A stretch of 33,556 nt of DNA from an uncultured Bacteroidales bacterium (GTDB lineage Bacteria > Bacteroidota > Bacteroidia > Bacteroidales > Paludibacteraceae), in contig CADBZO010000024.1 of NCBI GenBank assembly GCA_902799185.1, forward strand, positions 1-33,556, in the 5' to 3' direction. Below the pieces are notes generated by a model. That model saw only the letters and a list, made by a program, of their open reading frames with translations, made no database searches and was not told the DNA's origin. Numbering within the stretch: position 1 is the first letter of the stretch; every line of letters begins with the position of its first letter. This document shows, in pieces, positions 15,418-22,847 of this stretch. A program made the position numbers and the translations under genes.

Positions 15418-18009
15418 TTATTCTTGATTTTCATTGTTGTTTTCTTCTTCTGTAACCTGTAACCCGTCACCGGTAACCTCTTCCTCTTCTTTCGGAACGA
15501 TACAACCGCTGACGAGGCTGTCGTTGCGTTTCTGGAGTTCGATCAGTTTGACGCCTTGTGCGGCACGGCCCGTCTGACGGATGGTCGAGATGTCCATACG
15601 GATAGCGGTTCCGCTCTTGGTCATCAGCATCAGGTCGTCCGCATCGGTGACTGCCTCGATACCTACCAGGTTACCGGTCTTCTCGGTGATCTCGATAGTC
15701 TTGACGCCCTTGCCGCCGCGGTTGGTCACGCGATAGATCGGGTTGCCTTCCTCGTCATCGACAGGCGTACGTTTGCCGAAGCCTTTCTCCGAGATAACGA
15801 GAATGGTCTTGTCTGTACCCTTCTCCACACAAACCATGCCAATCACGCGATCCTGGCCGTCTTCTTCCAAAGTTATCGCTTTCACGCCGGTTGCTCCGCG
15901 TCCCATCGGACGCACGCCGCCCTCGTTGAAACGAACGACTTTGCCGTTGTAGGAAGCTACCATCATTTCGCTCTGACCGTCCGTCAGTTCAACGCCGATC
16001 AGTTCGTCGCCCTCACGCAGACCGAGCGCGATGATACCGTTGGCACGCGGACGGCTGTACGCCTCCAGCGTGGTCTTCTTCATCAGACCGTTCTTGGTGA
16101 TGAAAATCAGGAAGTGGTTCTCCACATACTCCGGATCGTTGAGACCCTTCACGTTGATACAGGTGCGTACCTTGTCGCCTTTCTGCAGGTTGATCATGTT
16201 CTGGATGGCACGGCCTTTGGACTGCTTGTTACCCTCCGGCAACTCATATACTTTCTGCCAGTACAGACGGCCCATCTCCGTGAAGAACATCATCGTCGAG
16301 TGCATCGACGCCTGATATACGCGCTCGATGAAGTCCTGGTCGCGGGCGCTGCCGGCCTTCGAACCGATACCGCCGCGGCTCTGCTGACGGAAATCAGCCA
16401 GCGGAGTACGTTTGATGTAGCCCAGATGCGAGATGGTGATTACCATATCGTCGTCGGCATACATGTCCTCGGGGTTGAACTCGGTGGCCATCTTCACGAT
16501 CTTGGTGCGGCGTTCGTCGCCGTATTTGTCTTTGATCTCCAGGAGCTCGGTGTTGATGACGTCGTAGCGCATCTCCTCGTTGGCGAGCAACTCGTTCAAG
16601 TGAGCAATTAACTTCTCGATCTCTGCATACTCGGCTTTCAACTCGTCGATACGCAGACCCGTGAGGGCACTCAGACGCATATCTACGATAGCCTTCGACT
16701 GCAGGTTGTCCAGCTCGAAGCGTTTCTCCAGGTTCGTCTGGGCGTCCGCCGGAGTACGGCTGGCACGGATGATACGGACCACCTCGTCGATGTTATCCAC
16801 GGCGATGATTAAGCCCTCTAAGATATGTGCTTTCTCCTCGGCCTTGCGTAACTCGTAACGCGTACGGCGGGTTACTACGTCCATGCGGTGCTCGATGAAG
16901 TTGCCGATCAGCTGTTTCAGGTTCAGCAGCATCGGACGGCCTTTCACCAGGGCGATGTTGTTCACCGCGAAACTCGACTGCAATGCGGTGAACTTATAGA
17001 GTTTGTTCAGCACTACCTGCGCATTGGCGTCACGCTTGATCTCCACTACGATACGGATATCGCGTTTGGAGTGGTCGTTGATGTCGGCTATGCCTTCTAT
17101 CTTCTTGTCGTTCACCAGCTCGGCGATGTATTTAACCAAGTCGCTCTTCACTACGCCGTACGGCAGCTCAGTGATCACGATACGCTCACGGCCGTTGTCG
17201 TCGGTCTCGATGTCGGCATTGGAACGGATGATCACACGGCCGCGCCCGGTCTCGTAAGCGTCACGCACACCCTGATAGCCGTAGATAGTACCGCCCGTCG
17301 GGAAATCCGGAGCCTTGACGTATTCCATCAACTGCTCCACCGTAATATCCTCTACGCTCGCGTCGTGCATGCGTGCCTTGATATTATTGATATACGCGCA
17401 ACAGCCGTCTATCACCTCCGCCAGGTTATGCGTCGGCATGTTTGTCGCCATACCGACGGCAATACCGCTCGCACCGTTCACTAACAGGTTCGGGAAACGG
17501 CAAGGCAGCACCGTCGGCTCTTTCAGCGAGTCATCGAAGTTGTTCTGCATATCTACGGTGTCCTTCTCGATGTCGCGGAGCATCTCTTCCGCCAGCTTCG
17601 ACAGACGCGCCTCGGTATAACGCATAGCCGCTGCGCCGTCGCCATCGACTGAGCCGAAGTTACCCTGGCCATCCACAAGGCAGTAACGCATCGCCCACGG
17701 CTGTGCCATACGGACCAAGGTGCCGTAGATGGAACTGTCGCCGTGCGGGTGATACTTACCCATTACCTCACCTACGATACGGGCACTCTTCTTCGTCGGC
17801 TTGTCGCTCGTGTTGCCCAACTCGTTCATTCCGAACAGCACACGGCGGTGAACCGGCTTGAAACCGTCACGCACATCCGGCAGCGCACGGCTCACGATCA
17901 CACTCATCGAGTAGTCGATATACGAGGATTTCATTTCCTCGTCAATCTTCACCGGAATGATGTGATCGTTCTTGATCAATTCATCTTGATTCTGATTGTT
18001 TTCTTCCAT
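15418..18009 (-). CDS. gyrA: DNA gyrase subunit A
   Basis: 863 residues. N-terminal breakage-reunion domain with RALPDVRDGFKPVHRR, the quinolone-determining stretch HPHGDSSIYGTLVRMAQ (88-104) and the catalytic tyrosine Tyr131 in AAMRYTEARL. The C-terminal beta-pinwheel domain has a GyrA-box-like QQSRGGIGSKAG. GyrA with GyrB introduces negative supercoils. The promoter is about 120 nt upstream, and the leader contains an 8-nt tandem repeat. The acidic C-terminal tail contains VTGDGLQVTE, encoded by a period-7 tract (15451-15478). Confidence 0.97.
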   Translation of the reverse strand: MEENNQNQDELIKNDHIIPVKIDEEMKSSYIDYSMSVIVSRALPDVRDGFKPVHRRVLFGMNELGNTSDKPTKKSARIVGEVMGKYHPHGDSSIYGTLVRMAQPWAMRYCLVDGQGNFGSVDGDGAAAMRYTEARLSKLAEEMLRDIEKDTVDMQNNFDDSLKEPTVLPCRFPNLLVNGASGIAVGMATNMPTHNLAEVIDGCCAYINNIKARMHDASVEDITVEQLMEYVKAPDFPTGGTIYGYQGVRDAYETGRGRVIIRSNADIETDDNGRERIVITELPYGVVKSDLVKYIAELVNDKKIEGIADINDHSKRDIRIVVEIKRDANAQVVLNKLYKFTALQSSFAVNNIALVKGRPMLLNLKQLIGNFIEHRMDVVTRRTRYELRKAEEKAHILEGLIIAVDNIDEVVRIIRASRTPADAQTNLEKRFELDNLQSKAIVDMRLSALTGLRIDELKAEYAEIEKLIAHLNELLANEEMRYDVINTELLEIKDKYGDERRTKIVKMATEFNPEDMYADDDMVITISHLGYIKRTPLADFRQQSRGGIGSKAGSARDQDFIERVYQASMHSTMMFFTEMGRLYWQKVYELPEGNKQSKGRAIQNMINLQKGDKVRTCINVKGLNDPEYVENHFLIFITKNGLMKKTTLEAYSRPRANGIIALGLREGDELIGVELTDGQSEMMVASYNGKVVRFNEGGVRPMGRGATGVKAITLEEDGQDRVIGMVCVEKGTDKTILVISEKGFGKRTPVDDEEGNPIYRVTNRGGKGVKTIEITEKTGNLVGIEAVTDADDLMLMTKSGTAIRMDISTIRQTGRAAQGVKLIELQKRNDSLVSGCIVPKEEEEVTGDGLQVTEEENNNENQE
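15451..15478. repeat. Period-7 tract in the gyrA C-terminal tail
   Basis: Four heptamers on the plus strand: TGTAACC twice, CGTCACC, GGTAACC. They encode VTGDGLQVTE in the non-conserved acidic tail of GyrA. Confidence 0.75.
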
Positions 18010-18051
18010 TGTTATTGTTGTTTTGTAGTTATCCGCTATATAGTTTGCCGG

Positions 18052-18099
18052 TTGACTGGTTGGCTAGTTCGCTAGTAGACTAGTTCACTAGTTGGCTAC
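18052..18099. repeat. Period-8 tract in the gyrA leader
   Basis: Six consecutive octamers with core CTAG (TTGACTGG, TTGGCTAG, TTCGCTAG, TAGACTAG, TTCACTAG, TTGGCTAC). They lie between the gyrA promoter and its start codon, so they would be transcribed as leader RNA. Confidence 0.85.
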
Positions 18100-18129
18100 C
18101 ACTCTTCGGCCGCACCTCGAAATTGCGTA

Positions 18130-18161
18130 CAAAGTTACTGCTTTTTTTTGACATATGCAAA
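18130..18161 (-). promoter_or_regulatory. Promoter of the gyrA operon
   Basis: Minus strand: TTTG (18158-18161), 20-nt spacer beginning CATATGTCA then eight A, and TAACTTTG (18130-18137). Expected start near 18123, leaving a leader of about 114 nt to the gyrA ATG. Confidence 0.85.
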
Positions 18162-18260
18162 TTAAATCGCATTTTTTTGCGTTTTAAGCGCTTTTGCTTT
18201 CTTTTTCGGCACCCCCTCGGTAGCCCTCTCTCATCTCCCCAAATCGCAAATAACAGCCCT

Positions 18261-18408
18261 CCTTCACGCCTCATCTACGATTAATTCACCTCCCATTTAC
18301 GCTCCATTCACGACTCATTTACGCTCCATTCACGCCTTATTTTCGACTCAATCTCGCGATATAACCGTGACCTGACCGTGACCTGACCGCGATATGACCG
18401 CGACCACA
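18261..18408. repeat. Period-11 tract upstream of gyrA
   Basis: Nine in-register 11-mers from 18261 to 18359 (CATTTACGCTC occurs twice exactly; variants CATTCACGACT, CATTCACGCCT, CATCTACGATT), then a 5-nt break, then four more 11-mers at 18365-18408 (CCGTGACCTGA twice; CCGCGATATGA; CCGCGACCACA). No open frame of note covers it. It lies between the gyrA promoter and the wecE terminator. Confidence 0.85.
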
Positions 18409-18449
18409 CAGCAACCTCCCAGCAGGCTCACGCCGTTTCTCCCCTATTA

Positions 18450-18483
18450 GAAAACGCCCCCGCAGACCATTCTGCGAGGGCGT
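18450..18483 (-). terminator. Rho-independent terminator after wecE
   Basis: Inverted repeat with arms 18454-18466 and 18471-18483 (13 bp with one mismatch, GC-rich, CCAT/ATGG loop). On the minus strand it follows the wecE stop (18496) by 12 nt and is followed by TTTTCTAAT, the layout of an intrinsic terminator closing the glycan island. Confidence 0.75.
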
Positions 18484-18495
18484 CTCTTTCCAAAG

Positions 18496-19662
18496 TTAGT
18501 GTTCGTAATGCCGAAGAATAAGGCGGCATATCTCATTCACCTGGTCTGTCTCCAGATCATAGTACATCGGCAACCGCACCAGGGTATCCGCATAGCGGTC
18601 ACATTCCGGGAGCATACGACCGTCATGTTTGTCCGCATAATAGGCAGAACTATGCAAACTTAAATAATGGAAGACCGCCAATACGCCATTGTCCTTCAGG
18701 TACTTGATGAGTGCTGTCCGTTTTTCCAGATCCGGAAGAATCAGATAGAACATGTGCGCATTATTGGTGGCATAATCGGGAATATCCGGCAAAGTAAAAT
18801 AGCCTTTGTCGGCAAGCGGTTTGAGTAGTTCATAATAGCGGTTCCAGAGTTGTTTGCGTTTGGCTTGTATCTCGTCTAAGTTCTCTAATTGCGCCCAAAG
18901 GAAAGCAGCGTTTATCTCCGCGGGCAGGAATGATGAGCCCATGTCTACCCAGCCGTATTTGTTCACTTCGCCACGGAAGAACTCTGCGCGGTTGGTACCT
19001 TTCTCCCAGATAATCTCCGCCCTGCGCACAAAACGTTCGTCGTTCACGATGAGCAACCCGCCCTCGCCTCCGGCGGTGATATTCTTCGTCTCATGGAAAG
19101 AAAATGCGGCAAGATGACCGATGGTGCCTAAGGGCTTTTTCTCCTCCCCTTGTGGGGAGGTCGGGAGGGGTTTCCAGTAGCTATCTATTGCTTGCGCTGC
19201 GTCTTCAACCACAAGAAGATTATGTTTCTCGGCGATGGACATAATGGCATCCATGTCGCATGCCACACCGGCATAATGAACCGGCACAATGACTTTGGTA
19301 CGCGGAGTGATAAGCGCTTCAAGCGTCTCTGCATCCAGGTTCGGGTTGCGTTTCATGGAATCCGCAAAGACAACTTTGGCGCCCTCGCGCAAGAAAGCGA
19401 GCGCCGTAGAAACAAAGGTGTAACTGGGCACTATGACTTCATCGCCGGGCTTCAGATCACACAGCATGGCGCACATTTCGAGTGCGTCTGTTCCGGAGGT
19501 AGTCAGCAGACATTTCTTGAATCCATATCGTTCTTCGAAGAAATGCTGACAGCGTTTTGTGAACTCTCCGTTTCCAGACAACTTGCCGTTATACACAGCC
19601 TGATACATGTAATGCGCCTCTTTCCCCGTCAAATGAGGCTTGTTAAATGGAATCGACAACAT
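18496..19662 (-). CDS. wecE: dTDP-4-amino-4,6-dideoxygalactose transaminase (WecE/RffA)
   Basis: 388 residues from the ATG at 19660-19662 (MLSIPFNKPHLTGKE); an ATG at 19686 would overlap the upstream gene. PLP-dependent DegT/DnrJ/EryC1/StrS fold: TSGTDALEM, PGDEVIVPSYTFVSTA, VPVHYAGVACDMD, VVEDAAQAI, the PLP-lysine motif SFHETKNITAGGEGG, KGTNRAEFFRGEVNKYGWVD and NAHMFYLILPD. It follows E. coli WecE block by block, so the expected reaction is amination of dTDP-4-keto-6-deoxyglucose to dTDP-Fuc4N. About ten extra residues (PLPTSPQGEEK) sit between SYWK and KPLGTIGH. They are encoded by a GC-rich stem-loop repeat (19141-19170) that also occurs between genes. A WecD-like acetyltransferase is present in the same island. 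Confidence 0.92.
   Translation of the reverse strand: MLSIPFNKPHLTGKEAHYMYQAVYNGKLSGNGEFTKRCQHFFEERYGFKKCLLTTSGTDALEMCAMLCDLKPGDEVIVPSYTFVSTALAFLREGAKVVFADSMKRNPNLDAETLEALITPRTKVIVPVHYAGVACDMDAIMSIAEKHNLLVVEDAAQAIDSYWKPLPTSPQGEEKKPLGTIGHLAAFSFHETKNITAGGEGGLLIVNDERFVRRAEIIWEKGTNRAEFFRGEVNKYGWVDMGSSFLPAEINAAFLWAQLENLDEIQAKRKQLWNRYYELLKPLADKGYFTLPDIPDYATNNAHMFYLILPDLEKRTALIKYLKDNGVLAVFHYLSLHSSAYYADKHDGRMLPECDRYADTLVRLPMYYDLETDQVNEICRLILRHYEH
19141..19170. repeat. GC-rich stem-loop repeat inside wecE
   Basis: CCTCCCC (19143-19149) pairs with GGGGAGG (19154-19160) around TTGT, followed by TCGGGAGGGG. A relative with the same layout lies in non-coding sequence at 21393-21420. Inside wecE it adds about ten residues without breaking the frame. 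Confidence 0.7.
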
Positions 19663-19670
19663 ATTTATTT

Positions 19671-21092
19671 TTATTTTGAAATCCACGCGTTCATATCGCG
19701 CATTTCATTATAAGAAATAGTATCGCAATACTGGCTTACTATTTCATTACTGTTTGGCACGATTTGGTCGTTATATTTGATTGTAATATAAATGCCTTTG
19801 CCTTGATACTCAGCCACACGAGGAAGTTCTGCGTTTATATCCTGTGTTTCATAGTCATAATACGTTTCGAATGAACTATACAGCCATCGTACCATTTCCC
19901 CTTCAAACGAAGGATTAGTAATGTCTATTGCAAATAGATATATGGGCAATCCGGTCTCTTTCTGCTTGCTTGATATCGCGTTCATAAATTCTATAGCTCC
20001 GGCACGGTCGCCTTGTTGTTTTTTAATGGCTTTGGGTATTTTGATACCATACCAACCTGCAAATAAAGCCATTAAGATGCACAATAAATATGGGCGTAGA
20101 TATTTGTCGCCAAAATAAATTACTGCCGGCAGGGCAATTACTACTGCTCTGTTGTAATATAATACCCAGTTCAATTTCAATATAAATCCGCCTAAACAAT
20201 GTGCGGCTGCTACTAATATCAACACATCAAAAATTGTGTACTCGGACTTATTCCTTATTATATCCCATATGCGCACGCAGAATAACAGAATCACTACCCA
20301 TAGGAATTTCTGCGCGACAAGGATATGGATTGCATTTGTAAGGAATGTTGTCTCTGCTCCATGTGCACCATCATAAGCTGAAACGGTCTTCAGATAGATC
20401 GCAAAGAAATATATTAGCAGAAAAACAACGGCATTCACAATAAGAGCGATATGGAAAATACGTTCTGCCTTGGTCGATTTCTTCCATAGAGGTAGAGCGC
20501 AAACGCCCCATGCCAAAGGCACTACAAATGACACCTCCGAGCAATAAGTGATCCAAAACAGCACGGCAAATGCCAATATCCCATACACGGGCTTTTTCCT
20601 GTCATAGAAAAGGTAAGCAAATAATATCGTGGCTCCATTTAGAACGGCTCCAAACCAGCTGGTTGAATAGCAGTTGATAAAATCCGAATAATGGCGTCCG
20701 ACAAGAAATATTGCTACCATTAGAGCCGTTGTGTATCGCCAGACGGAAGGTTGATTGCGCAACATATCTTGTACCAAATAGAAACTCATCCACGAAAAAG
20801 CGATAAACCATAGTGCTTGATATACATATACGATGGTGGCACTTATCTGCCCATGAAAGAAGATCGGGAGTATATTGTACATCAGATAACTGAACGGGAA
20901 AAACCGTCCTATTTCCGGAGATACGGTGTGCGACATAGGGAAAAATCTACCCCACCCCGTATATTTCATTACGATCGCGTCATCGCCGAAAAGCCATTCG
21001 GAATGATAGACGATGAAAAAAGCGCAGACAATACTGATTGCTGCCCATAGAATGTAGGATACATTCCTCCATAATGTACTTTTTTGTTCCAT
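19671..21092 (-). CDS. Polytopic membrane protein, probable GT-C-type glycosyltransferase
   Basis: 473 residues, about ten hydrophobic helices, then a soluble C-terminal domain of about 120 residues. After the first helix comes SEWLFGDDAIVMKY with Asp37-Asp38, in the place where GT-C enzymes carry acidic catalytic residues in the first periplasmic loop; GRFFPFSYLMYN follows. I do not recognise a named family. GT-C identity rests on topology, the Asp pair and context: it ends 8 nt before wecE and shares an island with a GtrB/ArnC-like enzyme and SMR-type proteins. The inferred job is transfer of a lipid-linked sugar to a glycan on the periplasmic side. A polymerase or ligase of the O-antigen type is an alternative. 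The gene is clearly AT-richer than the housekeeping genes. Confidence 0.6.
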   Translation of the reverse strand: MEQKSTLWRNVSYILWAAISIVCAFFIVYHSEWLFGDDAIVMKYTGWGRFFPMSHTVSPEIGRFFPFSYLMYNILPIFFHGQISATIVYVYQALWFIAFSWMSFYLVQDMLRNQPSVWRYTTALMVAIFLVGRHYSDFINCYSTSWFGAVLNGATILFAYLFYDRKKPVYGILAFAVLFWITYCSEVSFVVPLAWGVCALPLWKKSTKAERIFHIALIVNAVVFLLIYFFAIYLKTVSAYDGAHGAETTFLTNAIHILVAQKFLWVVILLFCVRIWDIIRNKSEYTIFDVLILVAAAHCLGGFILKLNWVLYYNRAVVIALPAVIYFGDKYLRPYLLCILMALFAGWYGIKIPKAIKKQQGDRAGAIEFMNAISSKQKETGLPIYLFAIDITNPSFEGEMVRWLYSSFETYYDYETQDINAELPRVAEYQGKGIYITIKYNDQIVPNSNEIVSQYCDTISYNEMRDMNAWISK

Positions 21093-21445
21093 ATATAAAT
21101 TTGTTTAATTTGTTAAATTTGAGAACAATATAATTTTCTTTAATTTTTGTTAATTTTGGACTTAAAATAAAATTCTGTTTAATCTGTGGATCTTAATTTT
21201 TTTTTAGATTATTTTGGGTCATTTTTGATTAAAAGAAATTGTCTTTAATTGTTGACCCCAATAAAAATTCGCATAATTAGCATAATTAGCCGTTTTTATA
21301 TATCTGTTTCTTCTGTTTTATCTGTTTCATCTGGACAATCAATAATCTTTCAACTTGCATCTTTCAACATTCTTCTTTCGTCTTTTCTATCTCTCCCCCT
21401 CCACGGGGGAGCCGTAGGGGACTTTCACTCCTTTCTCCCTTTCTA
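21093..21445. repeat. Gene-free, AT-rich stretch with short-period repeats
   Basis: No convincing gene. It contains CATAATTAG twice (21272-21289, period 9), TCTGTTTCT-type nonamers (21303-21334), and a heptamer/14-mer series around ATCTTTC (21345-21380). The left part is low-complexity T/A-rich sequence just upstream of the GT-C-like gene. No clear TAnnTTTG promoter for that gene was found. Confidence 0.6.
21393..21420. repeat. GC-rich stem-loop repeat, intergenic copy
   Basis: CTCCCCC (21393-21399) pairs with GGGGGAG (21405-21411) around TCCAC, followed by CCGTAGGGG. The layout is the same as the copy inside wecE. No T-run follows on either strand, so a simple terminator role is not evident. 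Confidence 0.65.
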
Positions 21446-21500
21446 TAGTAGGTAATTAGTAGGTTATTAGTAGTTGATTAGTAGGTAATTCGCAGTACAT
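21446..21500. repeat. Period-11 tract
   Basis: Five consecutive 11-mers: TAGTAGGTAAT twice, TAGTAGGTTAT, TAGTAGTTGAT, and a diverged TCGCAGTACAT. It ends 11 nt before the stop of the SMR-type gene at 21511. Confidence 0.85.
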
Positions 21501-21510
21501 CGAGCGGTAA

Positions 21511-21843
21511 TTACTGAAAAAAGATGATGACTCCGATTATGATTACTAATATAGCTATTCCTTTCCGTTTTGTTATTTTCTCTTTGAACAAACCCCAGGC
21601 GAGGCATGGCACAAACAAATACGAGAGCGATTCGATTACGCTCACTTCTTTGACTTGCACGCCGTGGCTCATGCAGAAGATATTGAGTATTAGGCTTCCC
21701 GCCATGATAGCATAGCCGCCGATAACCCACGGATTGAGATACTGCCGCCAGAAGCCGGCATAGTTCTGCCGTGCTCCCTGTTTCAGAAGCATTTGTGCGC
21801 AGGCAGCGGCAAAGACAGACAATATGACAAGACATTTATACAT
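21511..21843 (-). CDS. SMR/EamA-type small membrane protein (ArnE-like)
   Basis: 110 residues, four hydrophobic helices. Helix 1 reads VILSVFAAACAQMLLKQGAR, close in pattern to the start of ArnE/ArnF-type flippase subunits; the last helices carry SYLFVPCLAWGLFKEKITKRK and GIAILVIIIGVIIFF. The likely role is one half of a dimer that flips an undecaprenyl-phosphate-linked sugar across the inner membrane; simple drug-export SMR function is an alternative. A second such gene lies at 22414-22752. Its start codon is part of a CATTT-type octamer repeat. Confidence 0.75.
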   Translation of the reverse strand: MYKCLVILSVFAAACAQMLLKQGARQNYAGFWRQYLNPWVIGGYAIMAGSLILNIFCMSHGVQVKEVSVIESLSYLFVPCLAWGLFKEKITKRKGIAILVIIIGVIIFFQ

Positions 21844-21880
21844 TTTCTCATTTAGTCATTTCAACATTTACTCATTTTAA
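21841..21880. repeat. Period-8 tract at the start of the SMR-type gene
   Basis: Five octamers beginning CATTT (CATTTTCT, CATTTAGT, CATTTCAA, CATTTACT, CATTTTAA). The first unit contains the start codon of the gene at 21511-21843. It resembles the ffh leader tract at 7756-7790. Confidence 0.8.
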
Positions 21881-21959
21881 CAATATAAAACGATACTTAC
21901 TTGGTTATACTTTGATAAGAATGCAATATTCTTGACGGAACCACTTATTTTTTGACCAT

Positions 21960-22004
21960 ATTTGGCAAAGAAAGTTAAAAAAAATACTATTTTCTTTGCC
22001 AAAT
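21960..22004. repeat. 14-bp perfect inverted repeat (ATTTGGCAAAGAAA)
   Basis: Arms at 21960-21973 and 21991-22004 with a 17-nt AT-rich spacer. Further direct copies of ATTTGGCAAA(G/A)AAGTT lie at 22023-22038 and 22286-22301, and a degenerate inverted copy at 22253-22267. The set brackets the ATPase remnant. Confidence 0.8.
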
Positions 22005-22029
22005 CTTGCTTTTTATTTGCACATTTGGC

Positions 22030-22244
22030 AAAAAAGTTGTACCGAGATCAAGTTTTCTTCCAAACCTTTTCTGCTTACGAAAGAGTATGACGCGGAGTTA
22101 CGGCATAAAATGAGTGTTTTTGAGTATGCCACAAATACTCGTAAGGGAGTTCGAATCGTCATGATCACATCCTTTGGGTTGATGCGAAATGCGTATGCAA
22201 ATGACATTCTGAACCAACTAACAATGGACGATCTGTTTGTATGA
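22030..22244 (+). pseudogene. C-terminal remnant of an AAA ATPase with DUF4143
   Basis: About 70 codons are open, from roughly KSCTEIKFSSKPF to LNQLTMDDLFV and a stop. This pattern (EIKF, a Lys/Arg-rich helix, VFEYATNTRKG, MITSFGL, then LTMDDLF) is the C-terminus of Bacteroidota ATP-binding proteins with AAA_14 and DUF4143 domains. The P-loop domain and about 300 upstream residues are absent, and no start codon fits, so this is a truncated relic. It lies on the strand opposite to the glycan genes and interrupts the two SMR-type genes. The left break coincides with a copy of the ATTTGGCAAA repeat. Confidence 0.7.
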
Positions 22245-22413
22245 CAAGCCATACTTCTTTGCCGAATCCGTGCAGAAAATGATAGATTTGGCAAAGAAGT
22301 TAGCGATTTTATTGCATTTTATCAAAATATTTCAAAGATCACATTTATTTACCATTTGGTTATTTACCATGTACCATCTGGCAAGTTTTCTCTTCTTGAG
22401 CTTTGAGACGTAA

Positions 22414-22752
22414 CTATTCTTTTGCATAGAGCGCGATGCCTGTTATTATCACGCATGCGCCTATTATGTTGTTGAGCGTAATCTGTTCGCCGAAAAGCAT
22501 CCAAGCCAGCAACATGATAAAGATGAGACTTGTACCTTTGAACATATACGCCGTACTGAGTTCTACGCGTTTCAATATCTGTTGCCAACCTATCGCATAG
22601 GCTCCCATGACAGCTATTGCACCCGCCAAGCTAAAACAATATGCAAGAGACATAAACTCTTGCTGCGAGGCGTATTTGGTGAATAATGTTACGCACGCAT
22701 ACAAGAGATTGATACCGATGAGAGATGCTATATGTCGGATTTTAACGGACAT
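22414..22752 (-). CDS. SMR/EamA-type small membrane protein (ArnF-like)
   Basis: 112 residues, four helices: INLLYACVTLFTKYAS, AYCFSLAGAIAVMGAYAIGW, a middle helix from YMFKGTSLIFIMLLAWMLFG with the EQITLNN turn, and IIGACVIITGIALYAKE. The pattern after helix 3 (WMLFGEQIT) is typical of EamA/SMR proteins. Together with the gene at 21511 it would make an ArnE/ArnF-like heterodimer; this pairing is inferred from context. It follows the acyltransferase gene by 95 nt. Confidence 0.75.
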   Translation of the reverse strand: MSVKIRHIASLIGINLLYACVTLFTKYASQQEFMSLAYCFSLAGAIAVMGAYAIGWQQILKRVELSTAYMFKGTSLIFIMLLAWMLFGEQITLNNIIGACVIITGIALYAKE

Positions 22753-22847
22753 TTGAATTCAGAGTTTTTTATACCTATCTCACTTTCACAATAGCCTTGA
22801 CTGTCGGCTCACCGTCGATATTGACAGCTAATAATATACTATTACAT

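Noticed and set aside
15556-16611. 351-codon open frame antisense to gyrA
   Set aside because: Shadow of gyrA codon usage; no signal, domain or promoter.
17715-17750. Gly96 of GyrA at the position equivalent to E. coli Asp87 could mean quinolone resistance
   Set aside because: The equivalent position is not Asp in Bacteroides GyrA as I recall it, and Ser92 (equivalent to Ser83) is intact. Lineage variation is the simpler reading.
18080-18274. 64-codon open frame upstream of gyrA on the minus strand
   Set aside because: It spans the gyrA promoter and the repeat tract, has no recognisable features and an unlikely composition.
18052-18408. CRISPR array
   Set aside because: The units are 8 and 11 nt in direct tandem without unique spacers, and no cas genes are nearby.
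21393-21420. GC-rich stem-loop as a terminator of the SMR-type gene
   Set aside because: It lies about 90 nt past the stop, has no T-run on the minus strand, and has a sister copy within a coding region.
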